From positions 1 through 37,573 of IMG/VR virus record IMGVR_UViG_3300033153_009133: DNA of 37,573 nucleotides. The stretch is one strand, 5' to 3'. This document shows, in pieces, positions 7,459 through 14,884 of this stretch. The position numbers and the translations under genes are program-made. Under the pieces are notes generated by a model, which searched no databases, had not been told where the DNA came from, and saw only the letters and a program-made list of their open reading frames with translations. The DNA comes from a virus. Position 1 is the first letter of the stretch. The number at the start of each line of letters is the position of its first letter.

Positions 7459-7546
7459 TATCGGAGTTCAGCGGGTTACGATTACCTGCGCACGTCGGGT
7501 TGACAAATCACAGGTATCCGAGGGACTATGATACACCGTCGGGCCG

Positions 7547-7596
7547 TTCGGGCTCATAACCCGGAGGTCCTAGGTTCGAATCCTAGCCCCGCTACC
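7547..7596 (+). other. 3' half of initiator tRNA-Met: putative attachment site
   Basis: It shows an anticodon arm with loop CTCATAA (anticodon CAT at 7555-7557) and the GGG/CCC stem typical of initiator tRNA. A perfect T arm CTAGG-TTCGAAT-CCTAG (7570-7586) and acceptor strand CCCCGCT plus A follow. The D arm and 5' acceptor strand are missing, so it is not a functional tRNA. With an integrase starting 100 bp away, this is the usual form of an att core taken from a tRNA 3' end. Confidence 0.85.
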
Positions 7597-7598
7597 TA

Positions 7599-7632
7599 AA
7601 AGCCACCGACGCCCTGCGGGCTCGGTGGCTTT
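7599..7632 (+). terminator. terminator of the captured tRNA gene
   Basis: Arms AAAGCCACCGA (7599-7609) and TCGGTGGCTTT (7622-7632) directly after the tRNA fragment. The phage seems to carry the host tRNA terminator as part of the att segment. Confidence 0.7.
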
Positions 7633-7696
7633 CATAACCCGATGGGCTATGGTTCATCCGATCCGCTTTTCTTACATGAACTGGAGGTCTACGGGT

Positions 7697-8665
7697 ATGA
7701 AACTCTCGCGCGCTGCCGATGGTTTCCTCCTGCACAAGTCCGCAGAAGGAAAATCCCCCACCACCACCCGCGAATATCGACGACATCTCAGGCTGCTTAT
7801 CGATTATCTCGGCGATCCCGACGTGGCCGCAATCAAAACCGCCGACCTGCGGGCTTTTCTCGACTACCTGCGTACCGAATATCGCCCATCACGCTTTAGC
7901 GGCGATGCACGGCCCCTCTCGGCCAAATCGCTGCGCAACATCTGGATCACCCTCCGCAGCTTCTACACGTGGGCGGCTGTCGAGCTCGAGCTGCCCGATG
8001 CGCTCGCGTCACTCCATCCGCCTCAATATCAGCTCCCCGAGATCGAAACACTTAGCGAGGTCGAGATCCGTGCCCTCCTGTCCGCCTGCACGCATACCCG
8101 CGCCGCGGACACGCGTCGCCGTCAGGAATTTCGCATGCAGCGACCGACTGCACGGCGCGATCAATCCCTCATTCGCTTCCTGCTCGATACTGGCCTGCGC
8201 GCCTCGGAGTGCGCACGTCTCAACGTTGGCGACGTGGACGTGGCCACCGGAGAGGTCACCGTGCGCCCATTCCGCGCCTCGCGCAAATCGCGGCCCCGCC
8301 ACGTCTACCTGGGCCAACGCACGCAGCGTGCACTGTGGCGTTACCTGGCCGAGCGGGAGGATGGCAATGATCCGAATGCGCCGCTCTTTACGACCGGCGA
8401 TGGCGATCGGCTGCAGGCTGATTCCATGCGCCACCTTCTGCGCCGACTGGGCAAACGCGCCGGGTTGGGCCGCGCAATCTATCCGCACCTTTTCCGCCAC
8501 ACGTTCGCCACGAGCTATATCCGCAATGGCGGCGATATTTTTTCCCTCCAACGGCTACTCGGCCACAGCGATATGGCCATGGTCCGGCGCTATGTGACCC
8601 TGATCCGCGCCGACGTTCAAAATGCGCACCGGCGGGCCTCGCCGGTCGATGTCTGGCGGCTCTGA
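7697..8665 (+). CDS. int: tyrosine recombinase / phage integrase
   Basis: A 322-residue protein starting MKLSRAADGF at 7697 with GGAGG upstream; the frame is open earlier, across the tRNA terminator. The N-terminal SAM-like core-binding domain (residues 1-110, with TTREYRRHLRLLIDYLG) is followed by the catalytic domain, with all key residues visible: R168 (TGLRASE), a likely K197, H264 and R267 (HLFRH), H290 (LLGHS) and Y299 (RRYVTL). It cuts and joins DNA at the att core, which is almost surely the tRNA-fMet fragment just upstream. A strong terminator follows. XerC/D-like architecture without a long arm-binding domain; a dedicated excisionase is not evident. Confidence 0.95.
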   Translation: MKLSRAADGFLLHKSAEGKSPTTTREYRRHLRLLIDYLGDPDVAAIKTADLRAFLDYLRTEYRPSRFSGDARPLSAKSLRNIWITLRSFYTWAAVELELPDALASLHPPQYQLPEIETLSEVEIRALLSACTHTRAADTRRRQEFRMQRPTARRDQSLIRFLLDTGLRASECARLNVGDVDVATGEVTVRPFRASRKSRPRHVYLGQRTQRALWRYLAEREDGNDPNAPLFTTGDGDRLQADSMRHLLRRLGKRAGLGRAIYPHLFRHTFATSYIRNGGDIFSLQRLLGHSDMAMVRRYVTLIRADVQNAHRRASPVDVWRL

Positions 8666-8669
8666 ACGC

Positions 8670-8706
8670 AAAGAGGCCCGATAGGAAATCTGTCGGGCCT
8701 CTTTTT
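8670..8706. terminator. bidirectional intrinsic terminator
   Basis: Stem AAAGAGGCCCGA / TCGGGCCTCTTT with T-tracts on both strands, placed between the converging integrase (+) and tail genes (-). Confidence 0.9.
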
Positions 8707-8716
8707 GATGCGCGGC

Positions 8717-8935
8717 TCAGAGCGCCGTCATCGTCGTTTTGAGAATCGTCCCATCGCAATTCATCTGCAGCTCGTTGTCCGTGGTCTGGTACCCGTAATC
8801 CCCCTCATGCGGCAGGGTCGTCGTCGTGAAATCCGCCGCCTGTGCGCCGCGGTATTTTGCATATCGCATCCGCTCCAGCGCGGCCACGCGGCGCTGGAGC
8901 TTTTGGATCTCGCGCCACAACTGTTCCTCGCTCAT
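8717..8935 (-). CDS. small tail protein, coiled coil plus beta tail
   Basis: A 72-residue protein, last gene of the virion operon; ATG 8935 overlaps the preceding stop (ATGA). A heptad helix (LWREIQKLQRRVAALERM, residues 6-23) is followed by a polar, Thr-rich and Tyr-rich beta-like segment. This trimeric coiled coil plus short beta head plan is common for small tail-tip or fibre attachment proteins. No family name recognised. Confidence 0.75.
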   Translation of the reverse strand: MSEEQLWREIQKLQRRVAALERMRYAKYRGAQAADFTTTTLPHEGDYGYQTTDNELQMNCDGTILKTTMTAL

Positions 8936-10020
8936 TCCGCATACTCCAATCGCGCATCGATCGTTTCCCGGCCCGCGCGCAGCCGCAGCCGCACCGCGGC
9001 CACGATCACCTCGAACTGCGTTCCCAAATGCTCCGCCACGATCCGATCCCCGACCTCCCAATCCACGCCATATCGCGCCGCCGCCGTGTCGAGCGCGCGG
9101 GCGCGAAATTGCCGTCGCGGTTCCCCTGCGCGCAGCTCGGCCCGCGCCGCCTCGCGCACCCCGTTCGCCGTTTCCTCGCCGAGCGCCGAGGTGAATCCCT
9201 CCCGGCGGTTCCAGCTCGAGGCGTTCACGCGCGCCGCATCCTCTTGCTCCTGGAGCTCGCGATCCGCGCCCTCTCCCTGGCCGAGAGCGTAGATATAGGT
9301 CTCCTCATCACGATAGTCATAGGCGAGTGCCGCGTCGATAAGATTCCCCCGCTCCGCGGAAAACCTCAGGCCCAGACTCGTGCGATCCACGCGCGGTTCG
9401 TTGGTCCGGGTTCGAAATTCGAACGAGATCGCCGGGCCTGACAGATCCGATGGCACCACATCGAACCACACCTCATCGCCCGCCGTAGCGCTCGCGCGTT
9501 GCAGCTCGGCCAATGCACAGTATACGTTCTCATACGCCACTGTGCGCGTCAGCGTCGGGCCGTCGCTGAAATCGGCCTGCACGCTCAGCGCCGACCAGTT
9601 GCGCGCCGAGGTCGCCGATGAGACCATGTTCTCGTCCACGATCTCTTTCATGATATCGTCGGCCGCACCCGTTTTTTGGCCTTCGCTGTCCTCTTCGTTG
9701 AATGGCACGATCCGTCGCGCCAAGAACTCGCGCGGCCCAACCCCTCCGACGGTCAGATGCCGTCCGACGCGCCCGACCCGCCATTCCCAGCGCCGGATCA
9801 GATATATCCGCCATAGCGAGAGGCGCTTTCCCTCCGCCGCGCGCCAGACCTGCAACATCCGATCCAGCTTGATTTGCGAGACGTCAAACGTGGGCGGCAA
9901 TGCCACCTCGCATTCTGCGATCCCATCCGTTACGCGCGTGCCATCGAACGACAAGATGTCGTTCAATAGCCGGATCCGCATCCCCGTATCGGTTGTCAGC
10001 CAGATCTCGTATCGACTCAT
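8932..10020 (-). CDS. Gp37-like (ReqiPepy6-type) tail hub protein
   Basis: A 362-residue protein directly after the distal tail protein, coupled by ATGA overlaps at both ends. It opens with the form RYEIWLTTDTGMRIRLLND and contains LQVWRAAEGKRLSLWRIYLIRRWEW and TVGGVGPREFLARRIV, the layout of siphovirus Gp37-like or tail-hub proteins, in which strands of two barrel domains precede a long beta region. The C-terminal WEVGDRIVAEHLGTQFEVIVAAVRL is the usual closing strand set. It is expected at the tail tip beneath the distal tail ring. The family call is from pattern and position. Confidence 0.75.
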   Translation of the reverse strand: MSRYEIWLTTDTGMRIRLLNDILSFDGTRVTDGIAECEVALPPTFDVSQIKLDRMLQVWRAAEGKRLSLWRIYLIRRWEWRVGRVGRHLTVGGVGPREFLARRIVPFNEEDSEGQKTGAADDIMKEIVDENMVSSATSARNWSALSVQADFSDGPTLTRTVAYENVYCALAELQRASATAGDEVWFDVVPSDLSGPAISFEFRTRTNEPRVDRTSLGLRFSAERGNLIDAALAYDYRDEETYIYALGQGEGADRELQEQEDAARVNASSWNRREGFTSALGEETANGVREAARAELRAGEPRRQFRARALDTAAARYGVDWEVGDRIVAEHLGTQFEVIVAAVRLRLRAGRETIDARLEYAE

Positions 10021-12449
10021 CCGTCTACGCTCGCATATCCTTCGGTCCAGATCATGTGCGCCTCAATCGTCGGCGATCCGACCGTGTATACGAAACATGT
10101 GATCAGGTTGTCGCCTGGCTGGAGCGCGAACGATCCGAGATCGCTCCCCGTCAATACGGCCTCCGGTCGCTCGCCGAAAAATGACGAGACGATCGTCTTT
10201 TTCGCCAGATCCAGACGGATGGTCAGCCTCTCCTCATCCAGGAGATCGTATTTGAATTGCAACCCCTGGCCCGTCGTCTCGTTCCGTATCATGTAGAGCG
10301 ATGCGGAGGTACCGCCACTGCGATAGATCTCGATCCGCGGGTACGCGCGCGCCGTGCCGTCGCTCGTCACCGTCGCCGATCCGGCGAAATAGGCCGTGCC
10401 CGCCTGGTCGAATCCGATCCATACGTCGTAATTCGCCTCGATCACCGGGTCGCTCGTCGACACGAGCAACGCCTTCACGACGCTCGCGCTCGGCAGGCGG
10501 ATGTCCGCGCGCGCCCAGGCCGCTCCGTTCCACAGGGCCACGTTGTCCAGATCGATTGCGCCCGTCGAGTCGAAATCGCCCGCGATCCAGATATTGCCCA
10601 GGTCGTCCTCGGCCAAGGCGTAGACGATCCCTGCGCCGCCGCCAGAGAGCACGCCGCTCCCCAGCGCTTCGACCGCGCCGTTCCGATAGATCCCTACGCC
10701 GTTACAGGTCACGTACATAATATCACCCAGGTCACCACCGAAAACGACACGGCCATCACTCAATACAGCCAGCGTGTAGATAGGGCCAGTCGTTGCAGTG
10801 CCTGATGTACCGTTATATAATAGCGTTTGCCACGCACTGCCATCGTATGAGCTGAGACGTATCTTTCCTAGATAATAGCTATCACGACCGCCAGCATATA
10901 GAGTCCCGTCACGACCAAAACCAATCGCATACACTTTGTTGAAGTTCGGTGGCGCCAGGTCCGACCACGCCGATCCGGTCCATTTGTAGACCGACGTGCC
11001 CGATGCGACATAGATCGTATCGTCCCAGTAAGCGATCGAGTACACGGTTGCAGTCAATCCGCCGCCCACCGCCGAGACCGTGCTGCCATCCCACTGCGCG
11101 ACATAGTCCGCGTTCGCGTCGCCGCCGGCGTTCGTGAACTCGCCGCCAAACACCACCGTACCGTCGGGCAGGACCAGAATATCGCGCACGCTCCCGTTCA
11201 GCGCCGCGATCGCCGAATACGTGCCGTTCGCCTTGTGATAGCGCACGATGTAATCCGCGTTCGCGTCGCCGTCCCAATTCTCGAACAGCCCGCCGCTGTA
11301 GACGTAGGTCGCGTCCTCGGCCAGCGCATATACAGTGATCCCCCCGCCCAGATCCGTCACCGAGCTGGGCGGTCCCAGCGGGTCCCATTGCCCGCTTGAT
11401 TTCAGCCGCGCCGCAATGTACCGCAGCGTCGCGCTGTCGCTCGTGTCCAACGCTACTGCGCGCTCTCCGACCGCATACCAATGCGGATCCTCGGCCAGAA
11501 ACTGGATCGCCACATCGCGCTCCAGGAAACCATCTTGCGCCCTCCGGCGCAGCTCCAGGCCGCCGCGATAGTGCGCCGCGATCTGTTTTGTCGTCGTGGC
11601 GCCGGTGTAGCGCAGCCGGACCGGCTGCGTGCCAGGCACGGCGTGCGGATGCAGGACCGCGATCAGGCTCTCGCGCTTGTCATGCAGATCGCTCATCGAG
11701 CTGCCCACGAATCGGCCTGGGATCGCGAATTGCCGCGCTCGCGCCTTGGCTCCCGCCAGCACCGCGCCCGGCAACAATGCCAGCTCCTGTACATCGAGCT
11801 CGATCGGCGGCATGCCCGTTCCGACCTGGCCCTCGGGATAGAAGCCATAGTCCTCCAGATCGTACACCCGCCCGCCCGCGCGGCTCTGAGCGCTGCGCGT
11901 CGAGGTGCTGTTGTGCTCCGCGCCGTTCCACTCGCAGCCATTCTGATCGCCATCGATGTGCGTCGTCTCGTGGTCCGCCGCCACGCAATCGGCGGCATCG
12001 ATGTACACATACACCCCGACGGTCGGGGTCCCGGTCGCGCGGACCAGCAGGTAGCCGAACAGACCGCCTGCGTCTGGCGTCCCCGTCACCGAGACCCGCT
12101 GCCACTGGTCGGTCTTGGTCATGTCGGCGCGGACCGGTCCGCCGCCACTGATGCCGGTGAAACTCGCGAACGAGATCCGCACATCCATGCCGTCGAACGA
12201 ACTGGGGATGTACAGCCAGACCGAGAACGTGTGCGCGGTCGCCGTCAGCGTGATCCCATAGTACGCGATGTTGGTGTGGTTCTGGTAGGTGCATTTGAGC
12301 GAATACACACCGAACTTCGATTGCTCCGAGCTGCGCGCGATTGTGTTGGTGCCATCTGCCGCCCACCCAGTCGTCCCCCGCTCAAAGCTCGGATTCTCGA
12401 TCAAGTTCGTCGCCGCCTCGGGCACGATCAACTGCCAAAAACTGCTCAT
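10017..12449 (-). CDS. distal tail protein with carbohydrate-binding and beta-propeller domains
   Basis: An 810-residue protein. Residues 1-170 form a CBM-like jelly roll (the start LIENPSFERGTTGW is the classic N-FEXGXXGW entry). Residues about 195-340 match the distal-tail (Dit) core: MPPIELDVQELALLPG, GRFVGSSMSDLHDKRESLIAVLHP, VRLRYTG, LAEDPHWY. An inserted region (about 345-690) repeats D-G-x-V-V/Y-x-G-G-x-F and VYALAED-like strands (TVVFGGEFTNAGGDANADYV), a beta-propeller. The last 120 residues close with the siphovirus tail C-terminal beta sandwich (PGDNLITCFVYT). It sits between tape measure and hub, the Dit position. The extra domains make it an evolved Dit that probably binds host surface glycans (inference). 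Confidence 0.85.
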   Translation of the reverse strand: MSSFWQLIVPEAATNLIENPSFERGTTGWAADGTNTIARSSEQSKFGVYSLKCTYQNHTNIAYYGITLTATAHTFSVWLYIPSSFDGMDVRISFASFTGISGGGPVRADMTKTDQWQRVSVTGTPDAGGLFGYLLVRATGTPTVGVYVYIDAADCVAADHETTHIDGDQNGCEWNGAEHNSTSTRSAQSRAGGRVYDLEDYGFYPEGQVGTGMPPIELDVQELALLPGAVLAGAKARARQFAIPGRFVGSSMSDLHDKRESLIAVLHPHAVPGTQPVRLRYTGATTTKQIAAHYRGGLELRRRAQDGFLERDVAIQFLAEDPHWYAVGERAVALDTSDSATLRYIAARLKSSGQWDPLGPPSSVTDLGGGITVYALAEDATYVYSGGLFENWDGDANADYIVRYHKANGTYSAIAALNGSVRDILVLPDGTVVFGGEFTNAGGDANADYVAQWDGSTVSAVGGGLTATVYSIAYWDDTIYVASGTSVYKWTGSAWSDLAPPNFNKVYAIGFGRDGTLYAGGRDSYYLGKIRLSSYDGSAWQTLLYNGTSGTATTGPIYTLAVLSDGRVVFGGDLGDIMYVTCNGVGIYRNGAVEALGSGVLSGGGAGIVYALAEDDLGNIWIAGDFDSTGAIDLDNVALWNGAAWARADIRLPSASVVKALLVSTSDPVIEANYDVWIGFDQAGTAYFAGSATVTSDGTARAYPRIEIYRSGGTSASLYMIRNETTGQGLQFKYDLLDEERLTIRLDLAKKTIVSSFFGERPEAVLTGSDLGSFALQPGDNLITCFVYTVGSPTIEAHMIWTEGYASVDG

Positions 12450-14140
12450 CCGCCCCCTCCGTAAAAGCTGCCCGCCAGATAGACGTCATCCTCCGGAATG
12501 TTGCCCATCCCGTAATTGTTGATCGTCACGTTCGTATTCACCGTGCTCTGCGGCACGTTCGACGGGCGCCCGGGCAATTCGGGTCGGGGCGCGGGCCGCG
12601 GCTGATATACGTCGCTCGGCAGGTAGCCGGTCGCCCCCTGGTACTCGACCCGCACGCGGATCACTTTTTCGCTCGGCAGCGCATCGATGGCCTGTTTGAG
12701 CAGTTCCGCCTGCAGCGTCTCCCGCTCCGTGCGCTGGATCAGCGAGGCCAGCGATTCGTCGAACTCGCCCGCCTTGACGGTCCCATCCGCAAACCGCTCG
12801 ACCAGATCGAACAGCCCTTCCTGCAGCGCCAGGCTTTTTTCGTCCGCCAGGCCAAATGCGAGTTGCGTCTCCTGTACGGCTTGCGAGAACTCTGCCGTCG
12901 TGATCGTCCCCTTGTCCAGCTCCTCGCGCAGCATCGAGATCGCGGCTTCGGCAATCTGCGCGTCGCTCGCGCCTTTGAGCTGCTGCGCCAGCTCGGCCGC
13001 TGCGGTGGCCTGGTCGCGGAATATCGCCGCCAGGTCCGGCGCGGCCGTCGCCGCCGCGCTCATCGCCGCCTCCAGCCGCTCTTCCTCCTGGATCACCGCC
13101 TCCATCGACAAATCAAGCGCATCGAACCCGTCCGCGCTCTCTTCCGCCGCCGATTTCACCATCGGAAGCGCCGTCGTGTGCATGTAGCGCAGTTGCTCGT
13201 TTGCGGTTTTCGTCTCGTCGATCACCGCCAGGCGCACGGTGCTGCGGAAACGTTGCATCGCATCCTGCGCCGCCTTGACCGGCCCCTCCAGGTAGAGCGA
13301 CTGCTTGAACTCTTGCATCGCGTTCGTGGTCGCGAATCCCAGCGTCCATACCTGCCGCAGGTAATCCGGCAGGAGGCGCAGCCGCTCCGTGAATTTGTCC
13401 ACGTTCAGCACGTCGTCCACCATCTCGGCCGCGAATTCCGCCGTGCCCGCCTTGGCGTCCGCGAACGCCGCCTCCAATTTCCCGATCTTGGTCGTCAGTT
13501 CTTCGCTCGTGTCGCCCAATTTGCCCAGCGATTTGCGTCCCTCCTCCAGGACCGCCAGCTTGAATGCCTGGTCCAGGTCATACCCCGCTTTTTTCAACTC
13601 CTCCACACGTTCACGCACGCGCGCGCTGGACATCCCAAAGTTGTCCAACCTGGGGATGCTGCGATTGGCCAACAGCGCGCTGAAATCCGCGATCCGGTTC
13701 CCCGCCGCCTGCGTCTGATCGCCCAGCTTGATCGCGACCGCGGCCATGATCTCCATCTCGTCCGCGTTGTCGACCAGGCCCATCTGCAACATTTTCGTTG
13801 CGCCCTGCATCGCGCTCATCCGGTCGACCGTGTTGTCGCTCGCCCGGGCGAACGCATCCAGGTAGGCGCGCGCCTGATCCGTCCCTCCCGCGAACGCCTC
13901 GAACCGGTGTCGCGCCGTCTGCACCTGCGCGCCGAGCTTGACGAACTCGACCGCCGCCTGCGCGCTCTTGAGCGCCCCCATCGCGCTCACCGCCAGCCGC
14001 GCGGCTTTGACCAATCCGCCCAACTGGCTCCCGCTCTTCTTGGCGCCCTCGCCCAGGTTCTCGATCTCTTTGCCTGCCCCTTTGACCGCCTGGACGTTGC
14101 CCTTGCTGTCGACGAACACCTCCAGGGTAGCCCGTGGCAT
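12446..14140 (-). CDS. tape measure protein
   Basis: A 564-residue protein. ATG 14140 (MPRATLEVFVDSKGN) has GAAGGAGGG upstream. It opens with a short beta segment that is usual for tape measures (ATLEVFVDSKGNVQAVKGAGKEI), then a long Ala-rich helical region with predicted TM-like LGGLVKAARLAVSAMGAL (about 42-59). The body holds the conserved early motif of small siphovirus tape measures (ASDNTVDRMSAMQGATKML, ALLANRSIPRLDNFGMS) and long coiled coils to residue about 510. It is followed by a Gly/Pro-rich C-terminus. It sets tail length; the short size implies a relatively short flexible tail. Confidence 0.9.
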   Translation of the reverse strand: MPRATLEVFVDSKGNVQAVKGAGKEIENLGEGAKKSGSQLGGLVKAARLAVSAMGALKSAQAAVEFVKLGAQVQTARHRFEAFAGGTDQARAYLDAFARASDNTVDRMSAMQGATKMLQMGLVDNADEMEIMAAVAIKLGDQTQAAGNRIADFSALLANRSIPRLDNFGMSSARVRERVEELKKAGYDLDQAFKLAVLEEGRKSLGKLGDTSEELTTKIGKLEAAFADAKAGTAEFAAEMVDDVLNVDKFTERLRLLPDYLRQVWTLGFATTNAMQEFKQSLYLEGPVKAAQDAMQRFRSTVRLAVIDETKTANEQLRYMHTTALPMVKSAAEESADGFDALDLSMEAVIQEEERLEAAMSAAATAAPDLAAIFRDQATAAAELAQQLKGASDAQIAEAAISMLREELDKGTITTAEFSQAVQETQLAFGLADEKSLALQEGLFDLVERFADGTVKAGEFDESLASLIQRTERETLQAELLKQAIDALPSEKVIRVRVEYQGATGYLPSDVYQPRPAPRPELPGRPSNVPQSTVNTNVTINNYGMGNIPEDDVYLAGSFYGGGG

Positions 14141-14218
14141 CGTCCCTCCTTCAATGCAAAAGCGAGGACGTCCATCCATCGGATGGTCCGTCCCCGCTTC
14201 CCGCCGTGCGCGTCGCGA

Positions 14219-14665
14219 CTAGATTGTGGCCAGGAATTCGCGCGCCCTGCGCGCCATTCGGTACGCGCGATCGATCAGCGCCGCGTCGTCCCCCTCCGCG
14301 GGATGGTCCGGCGGCACCGGGCTCCAGCCGCAGAGCGTGCAGTACAGCGGTCTCAGGATCTCCAGCCAATCCATGAGCCTGCCTTTCGACAGCTCCCCGC
14401 GCACCCGCCCCTCGATCTCTTCCAGCGCTTCGTAAACCGCGCTCGCCGCCCGGAGCGCCCCTGGCGTCGCGTACGGCCCATAGATCGAGGTCAGGTACTC
14501 CCGGATCTCCGAGTTCACCTCCGGGCGCCCTTCCGGGGCGTCCTCCGGCTCCTCGTCGTCCAACCCCATCGCGTCGACGACCGAGAGATGTCTCCCCGCC
14601 TGGCCGACCTGCGCGATCTCGATCAACCGCGCTGCGATCTCCAACAACTCGTCCGCCCGATCCAT
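14219..14665 (-). CDS. hypothetical tail-region protein
   Basis: A 148-residue protein between the tail chaperones and the tape measure. The start is ATG 14665 (MDRADELLEIAARLIE); its ribosome site GGAG lies within GGAGTCGGAAAC, which is complementary to the loop strand of the upstream RNA (14721-14731). The N-terminal helix is followed by an acidic linker (LDDEEPEDAPEG), then a helical domain (YLTSIYGPYATPGALRAAS, ALEEIEGRVRGELSKGRLMDWLEILRPLY). I recognise no family. The position suggests a tail assembly role. Its translation may be controlled by the RNA element immediately upstream. Confidence 0.7.
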   Translation of the reverse strand: MDRADELLEIAARLIEIAQVGQAGRHLSVVDAMGLDDEEPEDAPEGRPEVNSEIREYLTSIYGPYATPGALRAASAVYEALEEIEGRVRGELSKGRLMDWLEILRPLYCTLCGWSPVPPDHPAEGDDAALIDRAYRMARRAREFLATI

Positions 14666-14690
14666 GTTTCCGACTCCTTTCGGTGCTCGA

Positions 14691-14840
14691 CAAAAGCCCG
14701 CATTGGCGCGTGCACCTGGCGGAGTCGGAAAACTCTTTACCGGGGGGTACGCCAATGCGGGCCTTTGCCCGCAAAACCTCGCTTTCGCTTTGCGGCCAGG
14801 CACAGTTCCCCCGCGCGTATTCCCTTGAGTTTTCCGACTC
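14691..14840 (-). ncRNA. structured RNA / riboregulator candidate with pseudoknot
   Basis: From the predicted start at 14840 the RNA begins GAGTCGGAAAACTC (A5', 14840-14827). A hairpin GCCT..CCGCAAA / TTTTGCGG..AGGC with a GCGAAAGC tip follows. Next come B5' GCCCGCATTGGCG (14762-14750), A3' GAGTTTTCCGACTC (14735-14722) and B3' CGCCAATGCGGGC (14708-14696), then TTTT. A5':A3' pairs over 14 bp and B5':B3' over 13 bp. The order A-B-A-B makes a pseudoknot, and B plus TTTT is also an intrinsic terminator. A3' can instead pair with the next gene's ribosome site. The structure is seen in sequence; function is inferred. Confidence 0.75.
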
Positions 14841-14847
14841 GATCCTC

Positions 14848-14876
14848 ATGATATCACAACCTGGCGCGGATGTCAA
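14848..14876 (-). promoter_or_regulatory. near-consensus sigma-70 promoter for the RNA element and tail genes
   Basis: On the - strand TTGACA (14876-14871), a 17-bp spacer, TATCAT (14853-14848). The start is predicted at about 14840, the first base of the A5' arm. It begins just 9 nt after the chaperone stop codon, an unusual place for a strong promoter inside a virion operon. Confidence 0.8.
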
Positions 14877-14884
14877 GAGCGTTT

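Noticed and set aside
7547-7596. Complete tRNA gene
   Set aside because: No D arm and no 5' acceptor strand upstream; only the 3' half is present.
14691-14840. Retron or OMEGA/IS-type guide RNA
   Set aside because: No reverse transcriptase or TnpB gene is nearby, and the arms do not have retron a1/a2 placement.
12341-14851. 836-codon + strand frame over the tape measure gene
   Set aside because: Antisense shadow; crosses the RNA element and two gene borders, and has shadow-type composition.
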